Below the pieces are notes generated by a model, which was not told where the DNA came from, searched no databases, and saw nothing but the letters and a program-made list of their open reading frames with translations. 64,000 bases of DNA from Achromobacter sp. RTa (lineage in GTDB: Bacteria > Pseudomonadota > Gammaproteobacteria > Burkholderiales > Burkholderiaceae_B): NCBI RefSeq assembly GCF_000757485.1, contig NZ_JPYO01000029.1, positions 62,001-126,000 on the forward strand. Reading direction: 5' to 3'. Numbering within the stretch: position 1 is the first letter of the stretch; each line of letters starts with the position of its first letter. Made by a program: the position numbers and the translations under genes. Positions 7,890-17,100 of the stretch are shown one piece after another.

Positions 7890-8051
7890 ATGACATTCCC
7901 TACCCGCTTCAGCGCTGCAGGCCCTCCTACCCAACCTGGCCAGGGTGACCAACCCAACAAACAGCAAGAGCAGCAAAGCCAGGAACAAAAAGACGAGGCG
8001 GCTCGCAAGCAAGCGCAGAACGACCCGCTGAAGCAACGTACCCCACAGTAG
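7890..8051 (+). CDS. Gln/Glu-rich small hydrophilic peptide, 53 aa (copy 1)
   Basis: The predicted protein is MTFPTRFSAAGPPTQPGQGD followed by a polar run with KQQEQQSQEQKDEAARKQAQ. Its paralogue at 11296 carries TQKQAEQQSQQQKEDAARK. AAAGGT precedes ATG 7890. It is probably disordered or a short helix; function unknown. Confidence 0.7.
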   Translation: MTFPTRFSAAGPPTQPGQGDQPNKQQEQQSQEQKDEAARKQAQNDPLKQRTPQ

Positions 8052-8257
8052 CGAGTCACACACTTTCAGCCTATTTCTACCACAAAAACGCAGCTGGCTA
8101 GCTGCTGATGGAGGCTGGAAAGTTTGTGAGTAGACGCTGACTCGTCGCGTGGTTGCGAGAGCCAGCGTTGTCGTGTACCGATCCCGATCCACCACATCTG
8201 TACGCTACTATCTCGTGGCTACGCCGCGCTTCGATTCCTTTAGGCCGTTACATCATG

Positions 8258-8725
8258 ATGAAGCTTGTCAGTACATCATTTGCGCGCGTCATCACCGCTT
8301 GCAGAAAGATCCTCCCACCCACGGCATCTTTTCATCATCAAGATGGCCGCCGAGAACGTCAGCCAATTCCGCACTCAGTGACCTTGTCGCCTTGGCGGGT
8401 GTACAGAATCTACGCTCGGCCCGGACACCTCTTCCTTCGGAATGAACAAGGCAGAATTTTTGACCTCGGCGTCATGAAAGGGGCCGAGCCCAATTTGGCC
8501 TACCGCCTGTTCGCACGAGGCCTCACGGGCCGAGGGTTCGCTTCGCGCACGCTCCTGCTCGACGACATCACTCGTCGAATTGAAGCAGGAGAGGTTGCGG
8601 GGGAACTGCTTGACCTACCCGAGTGTACGGCAGGGCCAGGAACCGATCTGGATCGCGGTACGCACGCCGACGTCTCGATGAAGTTGACGCGCAATAGGCT
8701 AGCACTTGATCCAATTCGCAGCTAA
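8258..8725 (+). CDS. Hypothetical protein, about 155 aa
   Basis: The reading frame is open from 8153. The most protein-like part begins around MKLVSTSFARVITACRK (tandem ATGs at 8255/8258) and includes RNEQGRIFDLGVMKGAEPNL. No clear ribosome binding site is seen and no family is recognised, so start and reality are uncertain. Confidence 0.4.
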   Translation: MKLVSTSFARVITACRKILPPTASFHHQDGRRERQPIPHSVTLSPWRVYRIYARPGHLFLRNEQGRIFDLGVMKGAEPNLAYRLFARGLTGRGFASRTLLLDDITRRIEAGEVAGELLDLPECTAGPGTDLDRGTHADVSMKLTRNRLALDPIRS

Positions 8726-8840
8726 CTGGTCTCGGGCTTTGAGGAGATTGTCGGAAGTCCTACTACGATATGGTGGATGAAACGGAACGGGGAGTAATGG
8801 CTTAGCTACACGGCCGTCTTACAAAGATCGTTGGCACGAC

Positions 8841-9173
8841 CTAGCGGATCACCGCCGTCCCCTGGATGATGATCCCAGGCTCAACAGAGATTCCCGATTG
8901 CGGGTAGGCTGGGTACGCAACATCGGGGCGCCCATAGTACCGAGGCCCCTTGCATTTTCGTTCTTCTTTGTAATCGCCATTGCCCTTCCACTTGCGCTCG
9001 ACCTTGCAGTTTCCATCCCAATACTCCTGCTTATGGTCTCCGCCTTCGTAGTGGCCACCATAGTAGGGGCGCCCATGACCGGATTCGTCTTTCCAAGGAT
9101 CAGCCACCACCGGCATAGACAGAGTGACTGAGCCCAGGAGAACTCCCAGGCAAAGCAAATTTGACTTTTTCAT
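8841..9173 (-). CDS. Small secreted Tyr/Gly-rich protein, 110 aa
   Basis: ATG 9173 begins a typical signal peptide, MKKSNLLCLGVLLGSVTLSM followed by PVVADP, with cleavage likely after VVA. The mature part is rich in Gly, Tyr, Lys and charged residues (GHGRPYYGGHYEGGDHKQEY, KVERKWKGNGDYKEERKCKG) and has two cysteines. Similar short exported proteins occur in Burkholderiales. Function unknown; periplasmic or outer-membrane-associated location is inferred. An upstream in-frame start at 9230 would bury the signal peptide. Confidence 0.75.
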   Translation of the reverse strand: MKKSNLLCLGVLLGSVTLSMPVVADPWKDESGHGRPYYGGHYEGGDHKQEYWDGNCKVERKWKGNGDYKEERKCKGPRYYGRPDVAYPAYPQSGISVEPGIIIQGTAVIR

Positions 9174-9492
9174 CGGGTGCCTCGCAAGCGGATTGTTCGC
9201 CGAGACATTAGGCCGACAGAGGCCGCACAATTCGACAAGAATTTACAGTCCAATTCTCAATCTTGCTTCGGGGAAATCCGAGAAGTCAACCCTCACCATT
9301 GGTATCGGACGATACATTTGAGTTGCGAACGATGCGTAGCACCCGAGCCAGCTACTTGTGGGCGGCAAGGATAATTGTGTCGTGACACGACATGTGATAA
9401 ATAGATAGCCGTACGCACTGACGACACTTCTGATTCGCCCATCTACGTTGGCCGAATTGGCCTCAGAGGATTGGCTTCTGGAGGAATGCATT

Positions 9493-9729
9493 ATGGCGCC
9501 GGGACCTCGACTATCGGATGTCATTGTCAAAATGCCGGATCGTTCTACCTGCCGTGTTGAGCGAAGGCTCGTAAGCAACCGCAGCGCAGATGGCAAGCCT
9601 GTCACACACTATGTCTGTACCTTGCCAACCGGAGACCTCGTTACGTGGCTATCCGGCGGCAAATACCGTATGCCCGATGGAACCCTAGGTATCGCCGTCG
9701 CGCACAAGCGGCCTGAAAGTGAAAGTTAA
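9493..9729 (+). CDS. Small hypothetical protein, 78 aa
   Basis: GGAGG lies 8 bases before ATG 9493 (MAPGPRLSDVIVKMPD). The protein looks like one small beta-sheet domain with alternating charged/hydrophobic strands (CRVERRLVSN, THYVCTLPTGDLVTW). Unrecognised family. Confidence 0.65.
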   Translation: MAPGPRLSDVIVKMPDRSTCRVERRLVSNRSADGKPVTHYVCTLPTGDLVTWLSGGKYRMPDGTLGIAVAHKRPESES

Positions 9730-9946
9730 CGCCGTTTCCCTGCTTTGCGCCACGCATTTTCTTGGTGCTGACAATGTGCTTTGGTGCAGCGTCCGCTGCC
9801 TTCTTTCTTGTGAAAGGGGTAGTGCAGATGAGTCGCCAATGTGGCGGGCGCGGAAGGGTTTGACATCGCGCTCGAGGGCGCAGTGGGATTTTCATTCGGG
9901 AGACCTTTCTTGACGCTCGCTTTCACCAATCACTTAGGAGATGGCT

Positions 9947-10168
9947 ATGGGCAAGTACGACCCACACTCCCCCTTTTTGCGAGGTGAAAAATCGGCAGAA
10001 TGGAAGGACAAACTGCAAGATCCATACGCCACGCTTGTTAGGCCAGCCGGAAGGGTGCAAGTCCAGTCGGCTGAAGAGGAGCTACACCAGCACATGAGGC
10101 AGGTGAGCCGCCGTCCGGGCTATGGCCACCTAGTTAACCTGCTGCAACACACCCACCGAAAACACTGA
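9947..10168 (+). CDS. Small hypothetical protein, 73 aa
   Basis: AGGAG sits 6 bases before ATG 9947 (MGKYDPHSPFLRGEKSAEWK). It is basic and His-rich at the C-terminus. Unrecognised. Confidence 0.6.
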   Translation: MGKYDPHSPFLRGEKSAEWKDKLQDPYATLVRPAGRVQVQSAEEELHQHMRQVSRRPGYGHLVNLLQHTHRKH

Positions 10169-10352
10169 TCGGCATCTCCCGCCTGGCGTCCCACCTTCGA
10201 GCTGCGACACCTTATTTCGTCAGGCCTGAAACTGTGGCACGGACACTCGATGGCCTAGAAAAAAATACCTACATCTCTGTACGAATACACTATTGCGCAT
10301 GGCGTAGCCTGAATTGCATACTGAAGGCTCGCAACTTTTGGAGGGTACTACC

Positions 10353-10577
10353 ATGAAAATGGACATCCAGAAGCTCGGCGCGCTTTCGGCGCAAGTTGGT
10401 TTAACGTTGCTCGATTGCCCTTTCCTCCGTGCGCGGGCCATGCCCGGCCATACAGGGGAACGCCCGTGGGAGTGGCGAACCAAGGTGGAAGCTTGGGAGG
10501 ACGGATGGAAATCGGAAGTTGAAAAGCGATGCACGACGAGCTGGCGCCGAAGCTCGACCGGCCCTAAGAGGGCATAA
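10353..10577 (+). CDS. Small RMF/CrpP-like protein, 74 aa (copy 1)
   Basis: GGAGGG lies 7 bases before ATG 10353. The core is GLTLLDCPFLRARAMPGHTG then WRTKVEAWEDGWKSE, which matches the paralogue at 11495 almost residue for residue. The spaced pattern G-L-CPY/F-...-W-x-x-GW resembles the ribosome modulation factor/CrpP group of tiny basic proteins. That link is inference from pattern only. Confidence 0.6.
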   Translation: MKMDIQKLGALSAQVGLTLLDCPFLRARAMPGHTGERPWEWRTKVEAWEDGWKSEVEKRCTTSWRRSSTGPKRA

Positions 10578-10625
10578 TTCTCTGCAACACCAAAAAAGGC
10601 TCTCCATCTTAGGGGCGCCTTTCTT

Positions 10626-10853
10626 TCATCTGAGGGGAATTGCATACCGCCTATAGTCTTCACACCGGGCCAGTGTGCGATAGAACTCCGCTCCTACGCC
10701 CATTAAATCCGCAGTTTCACTGGCACTTAGCCTCCCCTCAATACGGACCAGAATCTCCGCATACGCGTCCAAAACATCTGCCCAGTCACCAAATTCCAAT
10801 TTTTCCAGACGGGGCAAAAGGATCATCTTAGAAACAAATTCGTCGCGCGTCAT
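10626..10853 (-). CDS. Small hypothetical protein, 75 aa
   Basis: GGAGGG lies 5 bases before ATG 10853 (MTRDEFVSKMILLPRLEKLE). The short helical protein contains GRLSASETADLMGVGAEFYR. It is convergent with the RMF-like gene at 10353. Unrecognised. Confidence 0.65.
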   Translation of the reverse strand: MTRDEFVSKMILLPRLEKLEFGDWADVLDAYAEILVRIEGRLSASETADLMGVGAEFYRTLARCEDYRRYAIPLR

Positions 10854-11206
10854 GGCATCCCTCCCAACGATGTGAATTTTGTGCAGCAAGCGCCGTGCCG
10901 GAACCGCACTATGCGTCACCCGGTCTTCAACGAATTTGACAAGCCTCCAGCTGCGCCGTTAGCCGTCGAATTCCCGCCCGGAGGGCGAAGAAATCCGACT
11001 AAGCAGCGGCATCAAGTTCGACGCCGGCTCCGTTAACCACGCTGGCGGCGGCTCGGGCTTCTGGCACTCCACCGCGGACGGCGGGCTAGATGGCACGGAC
11101 GTGCAGCCGTCGGCGCCTGGGCATCAACGTCAGCCCGCAGGGAGTTATCTTCAACTTGCGCACTGCGCCGCCCTCATCATGTTCCGGCCCCGGGCTCAAC
11201 AGAGCT
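10854..11206. other. Accessory spacer with no convincing gene
   Basis: No frame with a ribosome binding site is seen. A stretch at about 11010-11090 could encode KFDAGSVNHAGGGSGFW, vaguely like a tail-fibre fragment, but it has neither a start nor a context. Confidence 0.5.
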
Positions 11207-11295
11207 TGTTTCAATTGAAGCCTAGGGAATGTCATCAGACCGGCGTACGTTGGACGGGTGGCATCTTCGTCACATCAACTGTAAAGGTGAGCAAA
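11207..11295 (+). promoter_or_regulatory. Duplicated leader upstream of a Gln-rich peptide gene (copy 2)
   Basis: Aligns with 7803-7889 over its whole length, with shared blocks tgtttcaatt, ggcgtac, gtggca and aaaggt. Non-coding conservation between two diverged copies suggests a promoter or leader function. Confidence 0.6.
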
Positions 11296-11472
11296 ATGTC
11301 TTCGACCGTTCGTCAACATGCATCATCCAATTCATCCACGCAGCCCGACCAAGGCACCCGCACCCAAAAGCAAGCCGAGCAGCAAAGCCAGCAACAGAAG
11401 GAAGATGCAGCCCGCAAGGCTACTCAGGCAGGCCAAAACGACAAAAAGACTCCTCCGGCCGGTCAGCACTAA
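11296..11472 (+). CDS. Gln/Glu-rich small hydrophilic peptide, 58 aa (copy 2)
   Basis: AAAGGTGAGCAAA precedes ATG 11296. The peptide is MSSTVRQHASSNSSTQPDQG followed by a Gln/Lys-rich run and KTPPAGQH. It is paralogous to 7890-8051. The next gene (11495), an RMF-like protein, follows 22 bases later, so the two are probably cotranscribed. Confidence 0.7.
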   Translation: MSSTVRQHASSNSSTQPDQGTRTQKQAEQQSQQQKEDAARKATQAGQNDKKTPPAGQH

Positions 11473-11494
11473 GTCACGCAGCGAGGACGCGAGA

Positions 11495-11764
11495 ATGAAT
11501 CCCCCCAAATGTACTTTTGAAGGACGGCCAATGCCGCGCGACGACATCCAAGAGCTTGGAGCACAGGCGGCGTGGGATGGTTTGACTTTGTTCGATTGCC
11601 CATACTTTCGTGCGAGGGCGTTGCCCAGCTACACTGGTGAATCCATCTCGACATGGAAACAAAAGGTCGACGCCTGGGAGCAGGGCTGGCAAGCCGAGAC
11701 TGACAACCGCCGGGCTAAGGCTGAACGTGCAGCTGCCCTATGCGCCATGCGCCGTTTGCACTGA
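11495..11764 (+). CDS. Small RMF/CrpP-like protein, 89 aa (copy 2)
   Basis: GAGG lies upstream of ATG 11495 (MNPPKCTFEGRPMPRDDIQE). The core GLTLFDCPYFRARALPSYTG with KQKVDAWEQGWQAE matches the protein at 10353. CPY followed by W-x-x-GW recalls ribosome modulation factor. The C-terminus is extended with Arg/Ala-rich residues. If the resemblance is real it would bind ribosomes or another RNA-protein target; unproven. Confidence 0.65.
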   Translation: MNPPKCTFEGRPMPRDDIQELGAQAAWDGLTLFDCPYFRARALPSYTGESISTWKQKVDAWEQGWQAETDNRRAKAERAAALCAMRRLH

Positions 11765-11831
11765 CCAGCACACTCCTCGCCCGATGAGTCGGCCTCCAGG
11801 AAAAGCGCTGTCTCGAACATATCGTAGGGAC

Positions 11832-12053
11832 TTACCTCCCACTACACAGGCGGCGCCAAGTCTCGTTCCCTTCCAGCACTTCGCGTCTAATTGCCGCCGG
11901 TGTCTGATCGACCTGAGTCTCCGAATCAAAGTAGATCGGCCGGGCATGGTCGCAATACTCAACGCCCACCCGAACCAGGGCCGCGCACCCAGCGAGACTT
12001 GAGATCAGCAACGACAGCACCATCATTTTGACGGGCCACGTGGTCCTGCACAT
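11832..12053 (-). CDS. Rz1: Outer-membrane spanin lipoprotein (Rz1-like), 73 aa
   Basis: ATG 12053 gives MCRTTWPVKMMVLSLLISSL ending in the lipobox LAGC with lipidation at C23, then a short periplasmic part. It is nested in another frame within and beyond the Rz-like gene (11959-12225), the standard Rz/Rz1 arrangement. With Rz it forms the spanin that fuses inner and outer membranes in the last lysis step. An alternative start is the ATG at 12026. Confidence 0.85.
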   Translation of the reverse strand: MCRTTWPVKMMVLSLLISSLAGCAALVRVGVEYCDHARPIYFDSETQVDQTPAAIRREVLEGNETWRRLCSGR

Positions 12054-12225
12054 CGCGCACCTCCTGGCGGGCCTGGGCCGCCTGTTCGTTGATTTGATCC
12101 TGCCGCTCCTGCCGCTCCGCCTGACTCCCCGTCGCTCGCCCCCGGTAAAAGACGCTGGCCAGCGCCGCCAGCGCCAGACCGGCAAGCAGCAACCATCCCT
12201 TGATACGTTCAAGCCACGCCAACAT
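11959..12225 (-). CDS. Rz: Inner-membrane spanin (Rz-like), 88 aa
   Basis: ATG 12225 has GAGG 5 bases upstream. One N-terminal membrane helix (WLLLAGLALAALASVFY) is followed by a charged coiled coil (QAERQERQDQINEQAAQARQ). This is the layout of Rz inner-membrane spanins. It overlaps the endolysin 3' end by 17 bases and contains most of the Rz1 gene in another frame. Confidence 0.85.
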   Translation of the reverse strand: MLAWLERIKGWLLLAGLALAALASVFYRGRATGSQAERQERQDQINEQAAQARQEVRDVQDHVARQNDGAVVADLKSRWVRGPGSGGR

Positions 12226-12706
12226 GGGCACCTCGCACTTCGGTCACCGCCTGGGCGTACAGGCCCGCCCAAGTTTCCGGGTGCGGCCTGCCCGGCCGCC
12301 ACGTACGGATGTACATGTTCCAGGCGCCCTGCACGTCACCGACGGCCGGCAGCCGCCAGGCATCCGTCCACATGAGAAGTCGGGCCAAGGCCGCCCCCAG
12401 AACGTCGTCAGCCTCCAGCGCCGGATACACAGCCGCAGCAACTGCCTCCACGCCGCGAATGCCGCAGATCCTGTATGCATGCTCACGGCTGGCCGGATGG
12501 GTCAGCACCCCTCGCACGCCGCCCCCACGCTCGAATTGCCATAGCCCGCGAGCCGGTCCATTGCCAAGCTGTCGGCGGTGCAGAAAGCGGCTCTCCTGCA
12601 GGCCGATGGCCAGGAGCTGGACCCGCGCCGCAGCCGTGTCCATCTTGGCCGGCAGCAGCGCCAGCGCCGGGTTGATCGCCCCGGCGATAACCTCCTTCAG
12701 CGTCAT
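12209..12706 (-). CDS. Phage endolysin, lysozyme-like/transglycosylase fold, 165 aa
   Basis: ATG 12706 overlaps the holin stop as ATGA. The sequence LLAIGLQESRF followed by GPARGLWQFERGGG is typical of lysozyme-superfamily glycosidases, with catalytic Glu in QESRF. It would cleave the cell-wall glycan at lysis. There is no clear signal peptide, so it needs the holin for access to the wall. Confidence 0.82.
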   Translation of the reverse strand: MTLKEVIAGAINPALALLPAKMDTAAARVQLLAIGLQESRFLHRRQLGNGPARGLWQFERGGGVRGVLTHPASREHAYRICGIRGVEAVAAAVYPALEADDVLGAALARLLMWTDAWRLPAVGDVQGAWNMYIRTWRPGRPHPETWAGLYAQAVTEVRGAHVGVA

Positions 12707-13002
12707 GAATTGATCCTCACAATGCACGCCACATTCCCCTGAGCGCGATACACCAACACGGCGATCAAGACCGCCACCACCGCCTGCCATACCGTCACAG
12801 GCTCATGCCGCACGAGCACATCCAGGGCCTGACCGCCCGTGCCGACGATGAGCAGGTAGGCCAGCCAGGACATTCCACGGCGGAACCGGGCGCCCTTCCT
12901 GCGATACAGCAGGAGCCGCACCGCCGAAGCGAAATTCGCCACCACAAACAAAAGGGCCACCAGATGCTGGTGGCCCATGCTGATCATTTCGGCAGGTTGC
13001 AT
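12703..13002 (-). CDS. Phage holin, 3-TM type, 99 aa
   Basis: GGGAG lies 5 bases before ATG 13002. Three hydrophobic segments are visible: HLVALLFVVANFASAVRLLL, SWLAYLLIVGTGGQALDVLV and VTVWQAVVAVLIAVLVY. Size and position directly before the endolysin fit a holin that forms the inner-membrane lesion. Confidence 0.8.
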   Translation of the reverse strand: MQPAEMISMGHQHLVALLFVVANFASAVRLLLYRRKGARFRRGMSWLAYLLIVGTGGQALDVLVRHEPVTVWQAVVAVLIAVLVYRAQGNVACIVRINS

Positions 13003-13003
13003 T

Positions 13004-13351
13004 TCAGCTCCCCTTCTTGAAGACCGCGGTGAAGTCGAACGTCTTGATGCGCTCGATTGCCGCCAGGGCAGTAGTCACGACCAGCGCCGCAGCACCGAAC
13101 GCCGCGATGGCGGTTTCCTTGATGGGCGTCAGCGCCACAACATCCGGTGCGGCCAGGTAACCAATCACGAAAGAAATGGCCCAGTAGATGCCGCGCGACA
13201 GCAAACCACCTTCCTTGCGCGACACGACGAACAGCGACGCCCCGGCGAACGCACCGATGAGCGCGTTGCCATCAATTCCCGGCAGCAGGCCCGCGAGCGT
13301 CACGCCCGCGGCCGCCGCCGCCACCACACCTGTGCTTGCAGGTTCTGCCAT
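13004..13351 (-). CDS. Second holin-like membrane protein, 115 aa
   Basis: Several hydrophobic segments (GVVAAAAAGVTLAGLLPGID, GIYWAISFVIGYLAAPDVVA, AAFGAAALVVTTALAAIERI) and a basic tail. It is the first gene of the lysis cassette, two bases upstream of the next holin. It may be a holin/antiholin partner. GGAG precedes the ATG and is part of the sequence just after a terminator. Confidence 0.7.
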   Translation of the reverse strand: MAEPASTGVVAAAAAGVTLAGLLPGIDGNALIGAFAGASLFVVSRKEGGLLSRGIYWAISFVIGYLAAPDVVALTPIKETAIAAFGAAALVVTTALAAIERIKTFDFTAVFKKGS

Positions 13352-13364
13352 TTATCTGCACTCC

Positions 13365-13389
13365 AAAAAAATGCCCGCGCTAGGCGGGC
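13365..13389 (-). terminator. Terminator between tail and lysis genes
   Basis: gcccgc / gcgggc with a 5-base loop, followed on the minus strand by seven T. The stem contains the stop codon of the gene ending at 13380. A near-identical copy lies at 53556-53580. Readthrough or antitermination would be needed to reach the lysis genes from upstream. Confidence 0.75.
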
Positions 13390-13619
13390 TGGTTGTCGTC
13401 GGGCTTCGGGATCGGGAATCTGCGCTTTACTTCGGCGCACCGGTCGATCCATTGCTGGACCTCATCGGGCAGCGAAATCCCCTGCTGCTGCAGGGCGGCG
13501 GCCAGCTTATAGATCGCATCCAACTGATCACCGATGGGCGGATACTGCCCGGCCCGCAGGTCTGCCACGTTAGAGACAATGGGCTTAAGCGATCTCAAAG
13601 TTCGTCCCCGTAAATGCAT
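13380..13619 (-). CDS. Small phage tail-region protein, 79 aa
   Basis: ATG 13619 overlaps the end of the upstream gene (13585). The motif PIGDQLDAIYKLAAALQQQG then PDEVQQWIDRCAEVKRRFPI is common in short proteins following tail fibre genes. It may assist tail fibre assembly; this is inferred from position. Confidence 0.7.
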   Translation of the reverse strand: MHLRGRTLRSLKPIVSNVADLRAGQYPPIGDQLDAIYKLAAALQQQGISLPDEVQQWIDRCAEVKRRFPIPKPDDNQPA

Positions 13620-14151
13620 AGCGCAGATCGCGCGGATAGATCCCCGCGTAATAGCTTCCCGCCGGGAGGTCCAGCGAGAAGGCCTCGCCACTGGGAACCT
13701 CCATGTCGTCGTACTGCAGGCCAGTGTCGAGATTCCTGATGCTCAGCGGCCCCCCGCTCTCCAGCGCAGAAACAACCCCGGCCGCGCTCACAGTCAGGGA
13801 CAGCGGCCGCTGCTCCACTACCCAGCCATCGACGGCCGCGCGAGGCGGTGCGGTGTGGTTGTGCGCCCCAACAGCGCAGACCACAGCGTCCGCCTGCAGC
13901 CCAGAATTCTTCAGGGTCATCTGCACACCAGAGGCCAGTGAACTCCGGATGAATTCTTTGTCCCCGTCATCGAGGACGCGGACCCCATCCTCTACCCTCG
14001 GGGTGTAGTCGAAAGCGGCAACACCGAAAGGAAACCCATCGCGAAAAACGGTCAGCCGAACTGGGATGACAGGGGCGTCGGCGTCCCACCCATCCCAATA
14101 GGATTGCTCCTTGATTTCCTGAACTGGAAAGGTCCTACAAAGTTGCGTCAT
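13585..14151 (-). CDS. Tail-associated protein following J, 188 aa
   Basis: ATG 14151 follows the J stop by 2 bases. The protein is beta-rich (PVRLTVFRDGFPFGVAAFDY, GGPLSIRNLDTGLQYDDMEV, AGSYYAGIYPRDLRYAFTGT). Position after the tail tip gene suggests a distal tail or fibre component. No family recognised. Confidence 0.75.
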   Translation of the reverse strand: MTQLCRTFPVQEIKEQSYWDGWDADAPVIPVRLTVFRDGFPFGVAAFDYTPRVEDGVRVLDDGDKEFIRSSLASGVQMTLKNSGLQADAVVCAVGAHNHTAPPRAAVDGWVVEQRPLSLTVSAAGVVSALESGGPLSIRNLDTGLQYDDMEVPSGEAFSLDLPAGSYYAGIYPRDLRYAFTGTNFEIA

Positions 14152-14153
14152 TT

Positions 14154-17100
14154 CTACCTCTGAAAAGTAAACGCAGCGAGCCGTACGATTCCGTAGATGT
14201 ATCCGCTGCTTGGCCGTGGCATAGACAGCGTTATCGAAGCTCCCGCAGACCCCACCCAGCCGCCTATCCAAGAAAGATTTGGGCTGTAAAAATCTTTCAT
14301 CTGAGCTTGGGTATCCGCGTTGCCCAGCATCACCTTGTCGTAGATGAGCCCGTCCGTGCTAGTCGTGATCTGCACTCGCTTATTTCCGGTATTGACTCCA
14401 GATTCAGTGCAATTCACCGTGCAGAAGAAGATGACGGCGCCACCAACTCCGCTAGGGGACCAATGGCTAAACTCAGACAGCCCGCTACCGCTTGATGCAC
14501 CGATTTGCATCAACCAGGAACTGGCCGTGCCAGCCACAACAGCTCCGGCAGCGATGCGCAGGGTATCAATCTGTGCGATCCCAATCTTGGCGGTGTTGAT
14601 CTGAGCATCAATGATGTGCGCAGCGTGGATCGAGGCGTAGGCAATCTTCGCCCCATCGATCGTAGCGTCGGCAATCTTTGCGCCCGTGATTTGGGCGTCG
14701 CCGATCTTGGCGCTGGTGATCGTGCCGTCCTGTATCAAGGCGGACTGCATGAACACCTGATTGCCAACTATCGCGAACGGCAAGACCCTCTTTGCGGCGG
14801 GCGTAGTGCCCGTGCTGTTGAACACGACGAACTTATCAACCGCAACAGCGAAGACACTGGATTCGCCATCCGCGCCCAGGCTGACTGCGCCTGTCACGAC
14901 ACGCTCGCCATCCACAACTTGCGTCTTGACGCCCCAGTTGGCGGCTACCCTGCCGTCCAACTGTGCAACCGCCTCGTTGGTCGTCTGAACCGATGCGGTC
15001 ACATCGCCCATTTCCGCATCCAGCCGCTGCACCGCCTGCGTATTCGCTTGCGTCGCCGTGCTGAGGACGTTTATGTCTTGCGAGTACACCCCGCGGCTGA
15101 TCGGCACGCCGTAGCGGCCCACGGCCACATAGTCGATCTCATAAGCCCCTGAGCGGGTATCGCCCAGGATGAGCCGCTGGACAGTGGCGGTGGTGGCAAA
15201 GCCGGCGAGCGACGAAAGATCGAAGTCCACGACCTGCCAAGCCGTACTGCTTCCATCAACCGGACGCTGGATAACGTTCGTCCCCGTGCCGGTGGAATCC
15301 ATGCCCACGTACAACGTGAACAGGTTGGCCGCATAGGTGCTGGGAAACCGAACGCGCACACGCACGATGGGGAACTGGCGCGGGTCGTACCGTTCAGCCA
15401 CAGCCATGATGCGATCGACACGGCCGATTGCGTCCGTCAACTTCGTGGCACGGATGAAGTACGGAGACTGGTCCAGCCAGGAAATGGCCGCATTGGCTGG
15501 GTTAAATGCCGTCCAGCCATCCAGGCCTGAGTCGAACGACCAGGACCGCTCGGAGTCAAAGCCATCAGCGGTTTTCGCCTCCATCACATCAATGCGGCTG
15601 GCCAGAGCACTATCGGCTGTGGTGCGCGTCAGCGCCTCATCCCGAATGGCCGCCTCATTCTGCTCAAACTTGGTGTCAAGATTTTGCAGCGCTGTGGCCG
15701 TGGCCGCCTTTTCGGTCAACCGCGTTTCGCGTTCGACCACGATGTCGGCCGCGTTCTGGTCCGCCCGCGCCGACAGGCGGATGGACATTTGCGCGTTGTT
15801 CTTCGTGGCCTGCATGGCCTCATAAACGGAGGCGTCCGTATCGGCCGTCATGGCCCGAACCTCCGCCATGCGCAGCGCCATGTCCGTGGTGGCCGTTTCC
15901 AGCGAGGCCACCCGGTTGCTGTTGTCGACGGTGGTCGTCTCCAGCGTGCTGGTTCGCTGGGCAAGATCCGCGGTCGTGGTCTCCAGAACCTGAATTTTGC
16001 CGCCCTGCTCGTCGTCGCTCGTCTCCAGCGTCGTCAGGCGCTGGGCCTGGTCGGCCTGTGTCTGTTCGACGCCGGTGATTTTGCTGGCCTGCTCACCCTG
16101 CGTCGTCTCCAGCGTCGTGAGTTGCTGAGCCATCCCGGCGCTCACCGTTTCGATCTGCTCGATGGACGAGGCCATACCGTCCTGTCGCACTTGGACACGA
16201 CGGATACTCTGGACGTTAGAAGCAGTCACCTTCTCCATGGACGAAATACTGGCGTCCTGGTCGGTGGCGGTGGCACGGAGCTCCGAGATTCGAAGCGCGT
16301 AATCGGTGGTGGTTTCCTCCAGATTGGTGATCTTCGTGGCCTGCTGCCCTTGCACCGTTTCCAGCGTGCTGGTGCGTTGCGCCAGGCCGTCCGTGGTTTG
16401 CTCCAGCGTTGTGACCTTGCTGGCGGTCTCGGCGGTCGTGGTCTCCAGCGTCGATGTGCGGGCCGCCACCTCGGTGGTGGTCGTTTCCAGCGTCTGGATC
16501 TTGCTGCCGTGCTCCCCTTGCGTAGTTTCCAGTGTGTCCAACCGCTGGGCCTGGGTCGCCGTCGTTTGTTCCAGGGTCTGGATCTTGCTGCCCTGCTGCC
16601 CGTCGCTCGTCTCCAGCGTATCCAGTCGTGTGGCCTGGCCGGCCTGCACGATTTTCATGCCGGAGATTTCCGACGTGTTTTGCCCGACGGCTTCCGCCAG
16701 ACTGGAGTAATCGCCGATCTTTTCCCAGCTTGCGGCACTGCTGGGCGGCACATCCGTGCTCGGACCCTTCGCCCGATATAGGCCGCCGTTCCAAGAAACG
16801 ATATCGTCCTTGACGTAAGCCTTTTCCGCGTCCCAAGGCTGGATGCCTTCAATGTCCGCGACCTGCGATTGCAGAACGTCGATCTGCGCCTGGAGCGACT
16901 GGTTAGTCGTGTCCACCGCCTGAACCCGGTTCTGAATCTCGGTCTGAAGGTCCTGTGATACTTGCCCGATGGCTTCGGACAGATCGCCGGCCTGTTGGGC
17001 AAGTGCAGCCGCCTGCGCCTGGTCGCCCGCGATCCGAGCCTGAGCCTCGCTGCGCAGATCTTCGCCCTGCGCGATCAGCTCCTGGGTGTGCTGCGTCAGC

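Noticed and set aside
12209-12790. Endolysin start at 12790
   Set aside because: ATG 12706 overlaps the holin stop as ATGA and begins a sensible domain; the upstream extension is unlike protein.
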